Positions 34,081 to 43,515 of a stretch of DNA of 64,000 nucleotides are shown here, piece by piece (position 1 is the first letter of the stretch; each line of letters starts with the position of its first letter). A program made the position numbers and the translations under genes. The notes under the pieces were generated by a model. That model had not been told where the DNA came from. It saw only the letters and a program-made list of their open reading frames with translations, and did no database searches. The DNA comes from G965205525 sp965205525 (lineage in GTDB: Bacteria; Pseudomonadota; Gammaproteobacteria; JABABF01): positions 248,001 to 312,000 of the forward strand of contig OZ242171.1 of assembly GCA_965205525.1 (NCBI GenBank). Direction: 5' to 3'.

Positions 34081-35107
34081 GCGCAATTCTCCCCGCAGCC
34101 AGCGGCAGCGGCAGTCCTTCCTCCTGCGGCGTCAGCCGCGACCTCTGCATGCCCGGCGCGGCGCGCCGGGCCGGGCGCTGCGCCTGCGCAGCTGGCTCCT
34201 GCATCACCGCCATACCCTGACCAGCAGCTTTTGGGAGCTGCTGTCGCCGCCGCTGCCCACGCTGCTTTCCTGCCTGGCCATCGGCATTGCCTTGGCCCTG
34301 CCGATGATGCTGTACATCGCCTTGAACAACTTGCAGACCCTGGGTGCGACCCGGACGGATGCGGCAGAGGTTTCTGTATTCCTGCGCCAGCATCTGGATG
34401 AGGCAGAGGGTCGGCGGCTCGCCCTGCGCATCGCCGACTGGCCGACGGTGGGCGGCGTGGAATACCGCTCCGAGAAGCAGGTGCTGGAGGAGTTTCGTGC
34501 CTGGTCCGGCTTCGGGGACGTCCTGGATGACTTGGAGGAGAACCCGCTGTCCGCCCTGCTTCTGGTGCGACCGGCGGATGCCCGGCCGGACACGCTGACG
34601 CTGGAGGCACTGCGCCTGGAACTGGAGGCGCTGCCGGAGGCGGAGCTGGCTCGGGCCGAGCTGGAGTGGGTGCGCCGCCTGCAGCGTGCTCTGGCACTGG
34701 CCGAGCGTCTGGTGGCCCTCCTGGCTGTTCTTCTTATGGGCGGCGCCCTCCTGGCGGTGGCAAACAGCATCCGGCTGATGATCGCCGGGCGCCGCGAAGA
34801 GATTGCGGTGATCAAGCTGGTGGGGGGCACCGCCGCCTTCGTGCGTCGTCCCTTTCTGTACAGCGGCTTCTGGTACGGTTTGGGTGGCGGCATCACCGCC
34901 TGGCTGATTACAGTCGCCGGACTCCTGTGGATCAAGGGGCCGGTGCGGGAGCTCGCTCAGCTCTACGACAGCAGCTTCCTGCTGCGGGAACCGACCCTCG
35001 GGGATGTGGCGCTCCTATTCGGGGGTGCTTCCCTGCTCGGGCTGGCGGGCTCTTGGCTTGCCGTGACCCGCCATTTGGATGCCATAGAGGCGGACTTCCA
35101 GTCCTGA
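34064..35107 (+). CDS. ftsX: Cell-division permease-like protein
   Basis: FtsX is the membrane partner of FtsE and signals to periplasmic peptidoglycan hydrolases. The 347-residue protein has a long Arg-rich cytoplasmic N-terminus (1-50), a first transmembrane helix around 65-85, a periplasmic loop to about 215, and three more helices in the C-terminal part. 'GRREEIAVIKLVGGTAAFVR' and 'RRPFLYSGFWYGLGGG' are family blocks. The order ftsE-ftsX is conserved. Confidence 0.94.
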   Translation: MRNRNRRNSPRSQRQRQSFLLRRQPRPLHARRGAPGRALRLRSWLLHHRHTLTSSFWELLSPPLPTLLSCLAIGIALALPMMLYIALNNLQTLGATRTDAAEVSVFLRQHLDEAEGRRLALRIADWPTVGGVEYRSEKQVLEEFRAWSGFGDVLDDLEENPLSALLLVRPADARPDTLTLEALRLELEALPEAELARAELEWVRRLQRALALAERLVALLAVLLMGGALLAVANSIRLMIAGRREEIAVIKLVGGTAAFVRRPFLYSGFWYGLGGGITAWLITVAGLLWIKGPVRELAQLYDSSFLLREPTLGDVALLFGGASLLGLAGSWLAVTRHLDAIEADFQS

Positions 35108-35179
35108 TTCCTTCGCTACAATGAACGGTCTGCTCCGGCGAGGATGGTCGGGGCCATCGCCCCTGCCAGGGATGGGAGT

Positions 35180-37519
35180 ATGCGCATATGGCTGGCCGCC
35201 GCCGCGGGCGGTATTCTCGCAGTCGGTTTTTTGCCGGCACTGCCTGCCGTCATTCTCTCTGTGCCTCTCGCACTGGCGGCAGCTCTGCCCCTGTATCGCC
35301 CCTCTTCACCCTCCCTGTGCCTTTTGGGAGGAACTGCTTTCGGCCTCCTCTGGGGGCTGGCCGCCGCTCATTGGCTGCTGGCGGGCCTTCTGCCTAAGGA
35401 GCTGGAGCGGCAGGATTTTCAAGTGGAAGGCTATATCGCCGGTCTGCCCTCTGCGGGCCGGGGCCCGGAGACCTCGGTGGTGGCGCGCTTTGAATTCCGG
35501 GTGCTGTCGGCGCACACCGCTGAGGGCGGAGCTCCGCTGCCGCTGCGACGCCTGCGCCTGTCCTGGTACGGTGGTCCCCCGGAGGCGGACCTCTGTCAGC
35601 TGCAGCCGGGCAGCCGCTGGCAGCTGCGGGTGCGGCTGCGCCGTCCCCACGGCTTTGCCAATCCCGGGCGTGGTTCGCCCGAGGCCGCGACCCTTGCCCG
35701 GGGTATCGGCGCGGTGGGCTATGTGCGGGCCGACCCGGGCAATCGCTGTCTCCCCGGGATGGACTGGCGCTCCTTCCACCATCGCCTGCGAGCCGTCCTG
35801 GCAGAGCGCCTGTACGCCCGTGCCGAGGCACCCTTGTCCGCCTTCATAGGTGCCCTGACCCTCGGCGACCGGCGCTTCCTGGATACCGAGTCCCGGCAGC
35901 TTCTGCAGCATACCGGGACCGCTCATCTGCTGGCCATCTCCGGCCTGCATATCACCTTTGTGGCCCTTCTGTGTCATCGCATAGCAGCTCTTCTTGCGCG
36001 TTTAGCTCCGCCCCTGCTGCGCCGTCGGCCAGCTCCCTGGTGGGGCGCATTGTGCGCCCTCCTGGGTGCAATTGCCTACGCCGCACTGGCGGGCTTTTCA
36101 CTGCCCACCCGGCGAGCTCTCACCATGGTGCTGGTCGCGGTCACTGCCCTCTTGGCGGGCCGTCGGCCCAGCTTTGCGGCGGGCTTTTGCCTGGCGCTTC
36201 TGCTGGTGCTCATGCAGGATCCCCTGGCGGGGCACACCGTCGGCTTCTGGCTCTCCTTCCTGGCGGTGGCTGCCCTCTTATGGGGCATTCGGGGAAAGCC
36301 CTCCATGGGGGTCGGCGGTTTCCTGCTGCGGCTGCTGGCAGCGCAGGCCGCGGTGAGTCTGGGTCTCCTCCTGCCTCAAGGCCTGCTGCTGGGTGAAGTG
36401 CCCATCGTGTCTCCCCTCGCCAATTTGTTTGCCATTCCCCTGGTCAGCTTTCTGGTTGTGCCTGCGGCCCTGGCGGGCACCCTGCTCCTGCTCTTTCCTC
36501 CCCCCTTCGCCGAGGCCTGTCTCGCCGGGGCCGCCCTGCTCCTCGGGCTGCTGTTAAAAGGCTTGGGAACGCTGCCCTCTGTGGTCTGGCATCCAATTGC
36601 CTGGTCATTTCCAGTGCTGGTCCTGGCAGCCCTGGGGGTGGGGGTGGCCCTAGTCTGTCGCCGTGTCCTCTTCCGCATCCTGGGTCTCCTCTGCTGCCTG
36701 TCCCTCCTCTGGACTCCATCGTCGCCGTCTCCTCTGCGGATTACCGCCTTTGACGTGGGGCAGGGATTGTCGGTGCTGGTGCAGACTGAGAAGCATCGCC
36801 TGCTCTACGATACCGGTCCCCGCTACTACTCGGGCTCAGATGCCGGCAGCCGCATTCTGCTGCCCGCGCTGCGCCGCCTGGGCGTGCAGCGCCTGGATAT
36901 CCTGCTGGTCAGCCACCGCGATGCAGACCACGCCGGAGGTGCCGCTTCCATACTGGCAGAGCTGCCGGTGGAGACATTGATAACCGGGGAGAGTCTGACC
37001 CTCTCGCCTGCTATCACCGCCGGCATTCGCATGCACAGCTGTCGGGCCGGCGATGCCTGGCAGTGGGACGGCATTCATTTTCGCATTCTCTACCCGGAGG
37101 CGGCGGCGAAGGCCGCCGACAGGGGTGGGAACAATCGCTCCTGCGTTCTCCTCGTGGAGGGGGCGGGTCAGCGCATACTCCTGCCGGGGGATGTGCTGGC
37201 CTCGGTAGAGTCCCGGCTGTCTTCTCGGGTGGGGGGTGCTGTGGATATTCTGGTCGCGCCCCACCACGGCAGCCGCAGCTCTTCCTCGCCGGCCTTTGTA
37301 GCCAGCCTGCGTCCCCGCCATGTTATTTTTGCCAGCGGCTATCGCAACGCCTTCGGCCATCCTCATCCGGAGGTGCAGGAGAGCTACCGCCGGCATGGCA
37401 GCCGTCTGTGGAATACCGGCGAGCAGGGCGCGGTGCACTTTGAAGTGAATGCCGACGGGCAGCTGCAGCCCCCGGTTAGCCACCGGGAGAAGCACCGTCG
37501 CTATTGGGACAAAGAATGA
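35180..37519 (+). CDS. comEC: ComEC/Rec2 DNA-uptake channel protein
   Basis: ComEC forms the inner-membrane route for single-stranded DNA in natural transformation. From the ATG at 35180 the 779-residue protein has an N-terminal hydrophobic start, an OB-like domain, and a competence domain of many membrane helices with 'AHLLAISGLHITFVALL'. It ends in a C-terminal metallo-beta-lactamase domain: 'TAFDVGQGLSVLVQTEKH', 'LLVSHRDADHAGG', 'APHHGSRSSSSP'. An earlier ATG at 35144 is possible. No other competence gene is near, apart from the distant GspE/PilB ATPase. Confidence 0.93.
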   Translation: MRIWLAAAAGGILAVGFLPALPAVILSVPLALAAALPLYRPSSPSLCLLGGTAFGLLWGLAAAHWLLAGLLPKELERQDFQVEGYIAGLPSAGRGPETSVVARFEFRVLSAHTAEGGAPLPLRRLRLSWYGGPPEADLCQLQPGSRWQLRVRLRRPHGFANPGRGSPEAATLARGIGAVGYVRADPGNRCLPGMDWRSFHHRLRAVLAERLYARAEAPLSAFIGALTLGDRRFLDTESRQLLQHTGTAHLLAISGLHITFVALLCHRIAALLARLAPPLLRRRPAPWWGALCALLGAIAYAALAGFSLPTRRALTMVLVAVTALLAGRRPSFAAGFCLALLLVLMQDPLAGHTVGFWLSFLAVAALLWGIRGKPSMGVGGFLLRLLAAQAAVSLGLLLPQGLLLGEVPIVSPLANLFAIPLVSFLVVPAALAGTLLLLFPPPFAEACLAGAALLLGLLLKGLGTLPSVVWHPIAWSFPVLVLAALGVGVALVCRRVLFRILGLLCCLSLLWTPSSPSPLRITAFDVGQGLSVLVQTEKHRLLYDTGPRYYSGSDAGSRILLPALRRLGVQRLDILLVSHRDADHAGGAASILAELPVETLITGESLTLSPAITAGIRMHSCRAGDAWQWDGIHFRILYPEAAAKAADRGGNNRSCVLLVEGAGQRILLPGDVLASVESRLSSRVGGAVDILVAPHHGSRSSSSPAFVASLRPRHVIFASGYRNAFGHPHPEVQESYRRHGSRLWNTGEQGAVHFEVNADGQLQPPVSHREKHRRYWDKE

Positions 37520-37595
37520 ATGCCGCACAGGTTGTGGGGAAATAATTTCTCTGCCGCTCTCCTCGTGCTACGATTCCCCTGCGAGCCTGTTTTTC

Positions 37596-39398
37596 ATGTC
37601 TTCTTCTCCCGGCGATTTTCGCGCGTATCTGCGCCTGTTGCGCTATACCCTTCCCTATGTGCCGGCAGTGGTGCTGGCCGTCTGCGGCTTCGTGCTGTTC
37701 TCTTGCGCAGTGGTGCTCTTTGCAGATTTCCTGCGTTTCATCTTGGACAGTCTGGAAAACCGCCTGCCCGCTGAAAGCGTGGTGGGAAGGCTGGCGATGG
37801 AGTGGTTCTATACACCGGGAGAGGAGGCTCCGCTGTTGCGCACCCAGGCGGCGCTGACCATGGTGGCCATCGTGCTGGTCCGCGCAATCGGCTTCATAGG
37901 CGGCAACGTAGGCATCGCATGGCTCTCTCGGGGGGTAGTCCATGACCTGCGCTGCCAGCTCTTTGATGTCTCCTTGGAAGTGCCGGCGGTCGACTTGGAG
38001 CAGGGCCGGGCCGGGCAGCTGATCTCCAACTTCGTGTTCAAGGTTGAACAGGTGGTCGGCGCCATCACCAAGGGGCTGCAAGTGGGCCTGCGGGAGGGGC
38101 TGACCGTGGTCGTGCTGCTGACTTATCTCCTGTACCTGAATTGGAAACTCGCTCTGCTTTTCCTGGTGGCTGTGCCGCCCATTGTCTGGATTGTGCCCAA
38201 GGCTGCTGCCCACCTGCGCCGCTATGCGCACCGCCTGCAGGATTCCATGGGGGAGATCGCCCAGACCGCCGCGGAGGCCATTCGCCACCACCGGGAAATA
38301 CGCATTTTCGGCGGACAGAAGCACGAGAGCAGATCTTTTGCCGCCATCAGCCGCTACAACTACATCCAAGGCATGAAGTTCACTCTGGTGAATGTCCTGG
38401 TGCAGCCCTTGGTGCAGATCATGCTTGCCCTGGTCATGGCCGCGCTTATCTGGCTGGCTCTCAGCCCCGGTATTTTCAAGGATTTCAGTACTGGAAGCCT
38501 GGTTGCCTTTCTCACGGCGGCGGGTCTGCTGGCCAAGCCGGTACGCCAGCTGAGCGGTCTCTTGGCGGTGTTTCAGCGGGGGCTGGCCGCAGCGAGCGAT
38601 ATTTTCTCTTTTATGGATCGGGAGAAGGAGCCGGACAGCGGACGGCAGAGGCTGGAGCGAGCTGTCGGTCGCATTGCCTTTGAGGAGGTTAGCTTTGCCT
38701 ATCGCAAGGAGACGGCACCGGTGCTGCAGGAGGTAAGTTTTCAGGCGGAGCCGGGTCAGTCGGTGGCACTGGTGGGCCGCACCGGCAGCGGCAAGAGCAC
38801 TTTGGTGCGGCTTCTCGTGCGCTTCTATCGGCAGGATCAGGGACGCATCCTGTTGGACGGCGTGGAGGTGGGGGACTACCTTCTGCGCGACCTGCGCCGA
38901 CAGATCGCCCTGGTATCCCAGCATGCGGCACTGGTTAACGACACGGTGTATCGCAACATCGCCTACGGCGAATTGGTGGATGCGCCCCGGGAAAAAGTGA
39001 TAGCGGCGGCGGAAACTGCCCATGCCATGGAATTCATCAAGAAGCTGCCCAAGGGCTTTGACACCTTGGTCGGGGAGGGGGGCATGCTGTTATCCGGCGG
39101 CCAGGTGCAGCGCATCAGCATTGCGCGTGCCATTCTGAAGGATGCACCGGTGCTGGTGCTGGATGAGGCCACTGCCGCCCAGGACAATGAGACCGAGTAT
39201 CAGGTGCAGCAGGCGCTGCAGGATTTGATGAAGGTGCGCACTACTCTGGTGATCGCACACCGCCTCTCCACGGTAGAGCACGCCGACCTGATCCTGGTGC
39301 TGCAGGAGGGGCGCATCGCAGAGCGGGGACGGCATGCCGAGCTTCTCGCCCAGAACGGCATCTACGCCCGCCTCTGCCGGGGGGACTTTCGGGAATGA
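37596..39398 (+). CDS. msbA: Lipid A/phospholipid flippase ABC transporter
   Basis: MsbA flips lipid A-core across the inner membrane. The 600-residue half-transporter has six transmembrane helices (about 20-310) and one nucleotide-binding domain with Walker A GRTGSGKST, 'LSGGQVQRISIARAI', Walker B 'VLVLDEAT' and 'VIAHRLSTVEHAD'. The D-loop reads ATAAQDNE instead of the usual ATSALDxE, a change at a normally conserved position. The ATG at 37596 is used; the upstream extension overlaps comEC. lpxK overlaps by 4 nt, confirming the lipid A role. Confidence 0.93.
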   Translation: MSSSPGDFRAYLRLLRYTLPYVPAVVLAVCGFVLFSCAVVLFADFLRFILDSLENRLPAESVVGRLAMEWFYTPGEEAPLLRTQAALTMVAIVLVRAIGFIGGNVGIAWLSRGVVHDLRCQLFDVSLEVPAVDLEQGRAGQLISNFVFKVEQVVGAITKGLQVGLREGLTVVVLLTYLLYLNWKLALLFLVAVPPIVWIVPKAAAHLRRYAHRLQDSMGEIAQTAAEAIRHHREIRIFGGQKHESRSFAAISRYNYIQGMKFTLVNVLVQPLVQIMLALVMAALIWLALSPGIFKDFSTGSLVAFLTAAGLLAKPVRQLSGLLAVFQRGLAAASDIFSFMDREKEPDSGRQRLERAVGRIAFEEVSFAYRKETAPVLQEVSFQAEPGQSVALVGRTGSGKSTLVRLLVRFYRQDQGRILLDGVEVGDYLLRDLRRQIALVSQHAALVNDTVYRNIAYGELVDAPREKVIAAAETAHAMEFIKKLPKGFDTLVGEGGMLLSGGQVQRISIARAILKDAPVLVLDEATAAQDNETEYQVQQALQDLMKVRTTLVIAHRLSTVEHADLILVLQEGRIAERGRHAELLAQNGIYARLCRGDFRE

Positions 39399-40420
39399 GG
39401 GCTGCCGAGCGCGCTGGGTGGCGACAGCAGAAGCTGCTTGCATTCTGGCAAAGTGCCTCTCTTCTCGCCACATTGCTGTCGCCGGCGGCGGCCCTGTATA
39501 CCGCCCTGGCCGCCCAGCGCCGCCGTCGCCAGGCGCGCTCAGCCCGAGTGCTTCCGGTGCCGACAGTGGTGGTGGGGAATCTGGGTCTGGGGGGCACCGG
39601 CAAGACCCCCCTCGTACTCCGGCTGGCGGCCCTGCTGCAAGGAGCCGGGTATCGCCCGGGCCTGGTGGGCCGGGGCTGGAAGGGCAGTGCCGTCGGTCCC
39701 CGCCGTGTGCTTGCGGGCGACAGCCCGGAGGAGGTGGGGGATGAAGCGCTGCTCTTAGCCGCTGCCGCCCCCGCCGCCATCGGTGCGGACCGGGCCGCCG
39801 CTGCCGTCCTTCTGCTGGCAGAGGGCTGCGATTTGGTGCTCTGCGATGACGGTCTGCAGCACTATGCCCTGGCCCGGGATTTGGAGATCGCCCTGGTGGA
39901 CGGCGCCCGAGGTCTCGGCAATCGCCGCTGTCTGCCGGCGGGCTTCCTGCGGGAGCCTCCCTCCCGCTTGCAGGAGGTGGACATCGTGGTGTGGCATGGC
40001 GAGGAGGGCTGTCCGCCGGATGCAGTGCCCATGTCTTTGGTACCCCGCCGCTGGCTGCGGCTGGACGGTGCGGCAGAAGCCGCCATTGACCAGCTGCCCG
40101 GGGCAGAGAAGGGTGTGCACGCAGTGGCCGGTCTGGGCAGTCCGGGGCGCTTTTTCAGCTCCCTGCGGGGCCTGGGCCTGCGTGTTGCAGAGCACGTCTT
40201 TCCAGACCACCATCCCTACTGCGAGGAGGATCTCCGCTTTGCGGATTCCCTGCCGGTGGTGATGACCGAGAAAGACGCGGTCAAGTGTCGTCTTCTGCCG
40301 GGGCTGGATAAAAGCAGCTGCTGGTCTCTGCAGGTGGAGGCGGTGCTGCCCGTGTCCTCCGAGGCGCATTTTCTGCAGCTGCTCGCCGAGCGCATTGCGC
40401 GGCCGGGGAGGGCGGCATGA
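39395..40420 (+). CDS. lpxK: Tetraacyldisaccharide 4'-kinase
   Basis: LpxK phosphorylates the 4' position of the lipid A precursor. The 341-residue protein has an N-terminal membrane-associated helix, the P-loop 'VVVGNLGLGGTGKTPLVLRL', 'LVGRGWKG', 'DEALLLA', and the 'LVLCDDGLQHYALARDLEI' block with the catalytic Asp. The family end with 'VVMTEKDAVKC' is present. ATGA overlaps with both msbA and kdsB show a tightly coupled lipid A/LPS cluster. Confidence 0.96.
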   Translation: MRAAERAGWRQQKLLAFWQSASLLATLLSPAAALYTALAAQRRRRQARSARVLPVPTVVVGNLGLGGTGKTPLVLRLAALLQGAGYRPGLVGRGWKGSAVGPRRVLAGDSPEEVGDEALLLAAAAPAAIGADRAAAAVLLLAEGCDLVLCDDGLQHYALARDLEIALVDGARGLGNRRCLPAGFLREPPSRLQEVDIVVWHGEEGCPPDAVPMSLVPRRWLRLDGAAEAAIDQLPGAEKGVHAVAGLGSPGRFFSSLRGLGLRVAEHVFPDHHPYCEEDLRFADSLPVVMTEKDAVKCRLLPGLDKSSCWSLQVEAVLPVSSEAHFLQLLAERIARPGRAA

Positions 40421-41208
40421 GCGCGGGCTTCACCCTGATCATCCCGGTTCGCTACGACGCTCTGCGTCTGCCGGGCAAGCCCCTGCGGATGCTGGCGGGC
40501 AAGCCCCTGGTGCAGCACACCTGGGAGCAGGCGCACAAGAGCAGTGCCGAGGCGGTGTTTATCGCCACCGACGACAAACGCATACAGGAGGCGGCGGCCG
40601 CTTTCGGGGCGGAGGTGCTCTTGACTTCGCCGGATCATCAATCCGGCACCGAGCGGGTGCAGGAGGCGGCGGCGCTCCTGGGGCTGCCTCCAGATGCCCT
40701 GATTGTCAATTTGCAGGGGGACGAGCCTGGGATGCCGCCGGCGGTTATTGACCAGGTGGCCGCCTTGGTGACAGCGGGGGATGCCGGCATCGCCACCCTG
40801 TGCCGTCCGCTGCAGAGCGTCCGAGAAATTTTCTCGCCCCACTTGGTGAAGGTGGTGCGGGCCCGCTCCGGACGGGCGCTGTATTTCAGCCGTGCCCCGG
40901 TGCCCTGGGCGCGGGAGGATTTTCCCTCCCTTGACGGAGAGGGTGTCGGCGCACTGCAGGCACTGCCCTCCGACATTCCCTGGGAGCGCCATGTGGGTCT
41001 GTACGCCTACCGGGCAGGGGTGCTGCGGGAATGGGGACAGCTGCCCCCTGCGCCCATGGAGAGGGCAGAGCAGCTAGAGCAGCTGAGACCGCTCTGGCAC
41101 GGCCTCGCCATACAGGTGGAGGAGGCCCGGCTGCCGGTGCCGCCGGGTGTAGATACCGAGGAGGAGTACCGAGCTCTTTGTCAGCAGATGGAGGGAGGGG
41201 CCTCTTGA
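40417..41208 (+). CDS. kdsB: 3-deoxy-manno-octulosonate cytidylyltransferase
   Basis: KdsB activates Kdo with CTP for LPS inner-core synthesis. The 263-residue product has 'LIIPVRYDALRLPGKPLRML' (usual IPARxxSxRLPGKPL; here VRYDAL), 'FIATDDKRI', 'SGTERVQEAA', 'LIVNLQGDEPGMPP' and 'RHVGLYAYRAGVL'. It overlaps lpxK by 4 nt. Trm112-like YcaR, often between lpxK and kdsB, is absent. Confidence 0.96.
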   Translation: MSAGFTLIIPVRYDALRLPGKPLRMLAGKPLVQHTWEQAHKSSAEAVFIATDDKRIQEAAAAFGAEVLLTSPDHQSGTERVQEAAALLGLPPDALIVNLQGDEPGMPPAVIDQVAALVTAGDAGIATLCRPLQSVREIFSPHLVKVVRARSGRALYFSRAPVPWAREDFPSLDGEGVGALQALPSDIPWERHVGLYAYRAGVLREWGQLPPAPMERAEQLEQLRPLWHGLAIQVEEARLPVPPGVDTEEEYRALCQQMEGGAS

Positions 41209-41281
41209 TATCCGTCCTCTGTCGGGTGCTGTGCTCTCGCTGCCGCTGCTGTGCTGTCCGGCGCGGTGCGGAGACCCGCTC

Positions 41282-41776
41282 ATGAGCCGGAAGATTGGCG
41301 TCCTATTCGTCTGTCTGGGCAATATTTGCCGCTCCCCGACTGCCCATGGCGTGTTCCGCTCCCTGCTGCAGGAGAGCGGCCTGGCGGAGCAGGTGCGGGT
41401 GGACTCCGCCGGCACCGGCGGCTGGCATGCCGGCGAGTCGCCGGATCCGCGCACCTTGGCGGCGGCCGCCCTGCGGGGCTACGACTTCAGCGATCTGCGC
41501 GCCCGCCGGGTGCGCGCGGCGGATTTTCGGGAGTTTGGCTATATTCTTGCCATGGACCGGAGCAACTTGGGCGATCTGCGCCAGATGCGCCCGCAGGGTG
41601 CCTGCACCGAGCCAGGCCTCTTTCTTCGCTACGGGCAGTGCGCTGCCCCGCTGGAGGTGCCGGACCCCTACTCCGGGGGCGAGCGCGGCTTTGAGGAGGT
41701 GCTGGATCTGGTGGAGAGGGGGGCAGCTGGCCTCTTGGCCCGTCTCCGCCGTCAGCATCCGGAGTGGTCCTCCTAA
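41282..41776 (+). CDS. Low-molecular-weight protein-tyrosine-phosphatase
   Basis: A 164-residue phosphatase of the LMW-PTP family. The P-loop 'VLFVCLGNICRSPTAHGVF' has the C-x5-R-S/T catalytic motif near the N-terminus, and the general-acid DPY loop appears as 'VPDPYSGGERGFEEV'. The start is the ATG at 41282 giving MSRKIGVLFVC; the frame open to 41231 is not needed. The kdsB-LMWPTP-murB order is found in Pseudomonas. Its physiological substrate is unknown. Confidence 0.94.
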   Translation: MSRKIGVLFVCLGNICRSPTAHGVFRSLLQESGLAEQVRVDSAGTGGWHAGESPDPRTLAAAALRGYDFSDLRARRVRAADFREFGYILAMDRSNLGDLRQMRPQGACTEPGLFLRYGQCAAPLEVPDPYSGGERGFEEVLDLVERGAAGLLARLRRQHPEWSS

Positions 41777-41837
41777 GCCTGGGCAGAATGCAGCGCAGTC
41801 GCACTGCAGCACGATTGGCATCTCTCCACAGCCTGTT

Positions 41838-42860
41838 ATGGAAATTCATTCTGATTTCTCCCTGCAGCGGCACAATACTCTGTGCCTTCCCTGTCGTGCC
41901 CAGCACTATGTCTGCGCCGACAGCATTGAAGAGACCCAGGAGGCGCTGGCTTGGGCCCGGGACAAAGACTTGCCGCTGACGGTGCTGGGGGGCGGCAGCA
42001 ATGTGGTGCTCCCCGAGCGGCTGCCCGGGCTGGTGCTGCAGCCGGCGATCCGGGGGCGCGAAGTCCGGCAGCAGGGGGAGGAAGTGCACCTGCGGATCTG
42101 CGCTGGGGAGGAATGGGCAGAGGAGGTGCGCCGCGCTGTGGAGGCGGGTCACTTCGGCATTGAAAACTTGGCCCTGATACCGGGCACTGCCGGTGCGGCG
42201 CCGGTGCAGAACATCGGCGCCTACGGCGTGCAGCTGCAGGATGTGCTGGAGGAAGTGGAAGTGCTGGATGCCCGCACGGGCTCCCTGCTTTCCATGCCTG
42301 CCGGTGAGTGCGGCTTCTCCTATCGGGACAGCATCTTCCGCCACGAGGCTCGGGATCGTCTGGTGATTATCGCGCTCCGCCTGCGCCTGTCCCGCCGACC
42401 CGCCGTCCGCACTGACTACCTGCCCTTGGCCCGAGCCTTGGAGGCGGCAAAGATATCTTCACCCGGTCCGAGTGAAGTCTACCGAGAGGTGGTGCGTCTG
42501 CGTCAAAGCCGTCTGCCAGATCCGGCCCGCATTCCCAACGTGGGCAGTTTTTTTCGCAACCCCCTCGTGGATGAGAGCCGCTGCCGCACTCTGCAGAAAG
42601 AGCATCCGGAACTGGTGGCCTACCCCCAGCAGGGGGGCACTTATCGCATTGCCGCCGGCTGGCTGCTGGAGCAGACGGGCTGGCGGGGCCGCCGCCATGG
42701 GGCGGTGGCAGTGCACGATCAGCATGCCTTGGTGCTGACCAACCCGGGCCGCGCCACCAGTGCCGAGATACTGGACTGCGCCCGCGCCATGCGCTTATCG
42801 GTGTGTACAATTTTCGGCATTGATTTGGAGATTGAGCCCCGTGTCCTCTTCCCCAGCTGA
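41838..42860 (+). CDS. murB: UDP-N-acetylenolpyruvoylglucosamine reductase
   Basis: MurB reduces UDP-GlcNAc-enolpyruvate to UDP-MurNAc in peptidoglycan synthesis. From the ATG at 41838, 340 residues, the size of type I (E. coli-like) MurB. The FAD-binding 'LTVLGGGSNVVLPE', 'IPGTAGAAPVQNIGAYGVQL', 'FSYRDSIFRHE' and the catalytic Ser/Glu regions 'IPNVGSFFRNPLV' and the C-terminal 'AVHDQHALVLTNPGRAT' are all present. The long upstream extension lies over the phosphatase gene and is not translated. It overlaps alkB by 20 nt. Confidence 0.97.
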   Translation: MEIHSDFSLQRHNTLCLPCRAQHYVCADSIEETQEALAWARDKDLPLTVLGGGSNVVLPERLPGLVLQPAIRGREVRQQGEEVHLRICAGEEWAEEVRRAVEAGHFGIENLALIPGTAGAAPVQNIGAYGVQLQDVLEEVEVLDARTGSLLSMPAGECGFSYRDSIFRHEARDRLVIIALRLRLSRRPAVRTDYLPLARALEAAKISSPGPSEVYREVVRLRQSRLPDPARIPNVGSFFRNPLVDESRCRTLQKEHPELVAYPQQGGTYRIAAGWLLEQTGWRGRRHGAVAVHDQHALVLTNPGRATSAEILDCARAMRLSVCTIFGIDLEIEPRVLFPS

Positions 42861-43515
42861 GCTGCCTGCCGTTGCCGCCCCGGAGCGTATTTCCCTGCCG
42901 GGCGGGGAGCTGCTGTTTTATCCCCGTGTCTTTGCCGACTGCGCCGCGCAGTGGTTTGAATCTCTCTATCGGCAGATCTGCTGGCAGCAGCCGGAAATCA
43001 CCCTATATGGGCGGCGGGTGCCGGTGCCGCGCCTAGTCGCCTGGCACGGGGACCCCGGGGCGGTATATGCCTACTCCGGTCTTCGCCACGAGCCCCTGCC
43101 CTGGACCCGGGATCTGCAGCTGATCCGCACTCGGGTGGAGACGCTCCTGTCCATCCCTTTCAACAGCGCTCTTTTGAGTCTGTATCGGGACGGGCGGGAC
43201 AATGTCGGCTGGCACAGCGATGACGAGCCGGAGCTGGGTCTTCGGCCGCGCATCGCCTCTTTGAGCCTCGGTGCCGTGCGTCGCTTTGAGCTGCGTCCTA
43301 AAGACAGATCCGGCGCGACCCGAAGGCTGGAGCTGCCGTCGGGTTCCCTGCTGCTGATGGCAGGGGATACCCAGTCCCACTGGCGGCACCGGGTGCCCCG
43401 GGCACGGGGCATCGCCGGCCCCCGTATCAATATCACTTTCCGCCAGGTGCCAGGGAGCGCAAAGAGCGTGCGCTCCCACCGCCGACAGTCGCTGCTGGCA
43501 TCTCATGGCCGCTAA
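42841..43515 (+). CDS. alkB: AlkB-like 2-oxoglutarate/Fe(II) DNA-repair dioxygenase
   Basis: Removes alkyl groups from DNA bases by oxidative demethylation. The 224-residue protein from a GTG at 42841 has the HxD iron ligands in 'VGWHSDDEPELG', the distal His in 'HWRHRVPRA', and the 2-oxoglutarate-binding Arg pair in 'GPRINITFRQ'. It resembles AlkB proteins of the ALKBH2/3-like group more than E. coli AlkB. It overlaps murB by 20 nt and uvrC by 11 nt, a DNA-repair pair embedded in an envelope gene run. Confidence 0.88.
   Translation: MSSSPAELPAVAAPERISLPGGELLFYPRVFADCAAQWFESLYRQICWQQPEITLYGRRVPVPRLVAWHGDPGAVYAYSGLRHEPLPWTRDLQLIRTRVETLLSIPFNSALLSLYRDGRDNVGWHSDDEPELGLRPRIASLSLGAVRRFELRPKDRSGATRRLELPSGSLLLMAGDTQSHWRHRVPRARGIAGPRINITFRQVPGSAKSVRSHRRQSLLASHGR

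Noticed and set aside
37476..39023. 515-codon minus-strand frame opposite msbA.
   Set aside because: Gln/His-rich translation mirrors the msbA codons; no motif or start signal.
41295..41837. N-terminal extension of murB across the phosphatase gene.
   Set aside because: The MurB family starts at 41838; the upstream frame is the alternate reading of the LMW-PTP gene.
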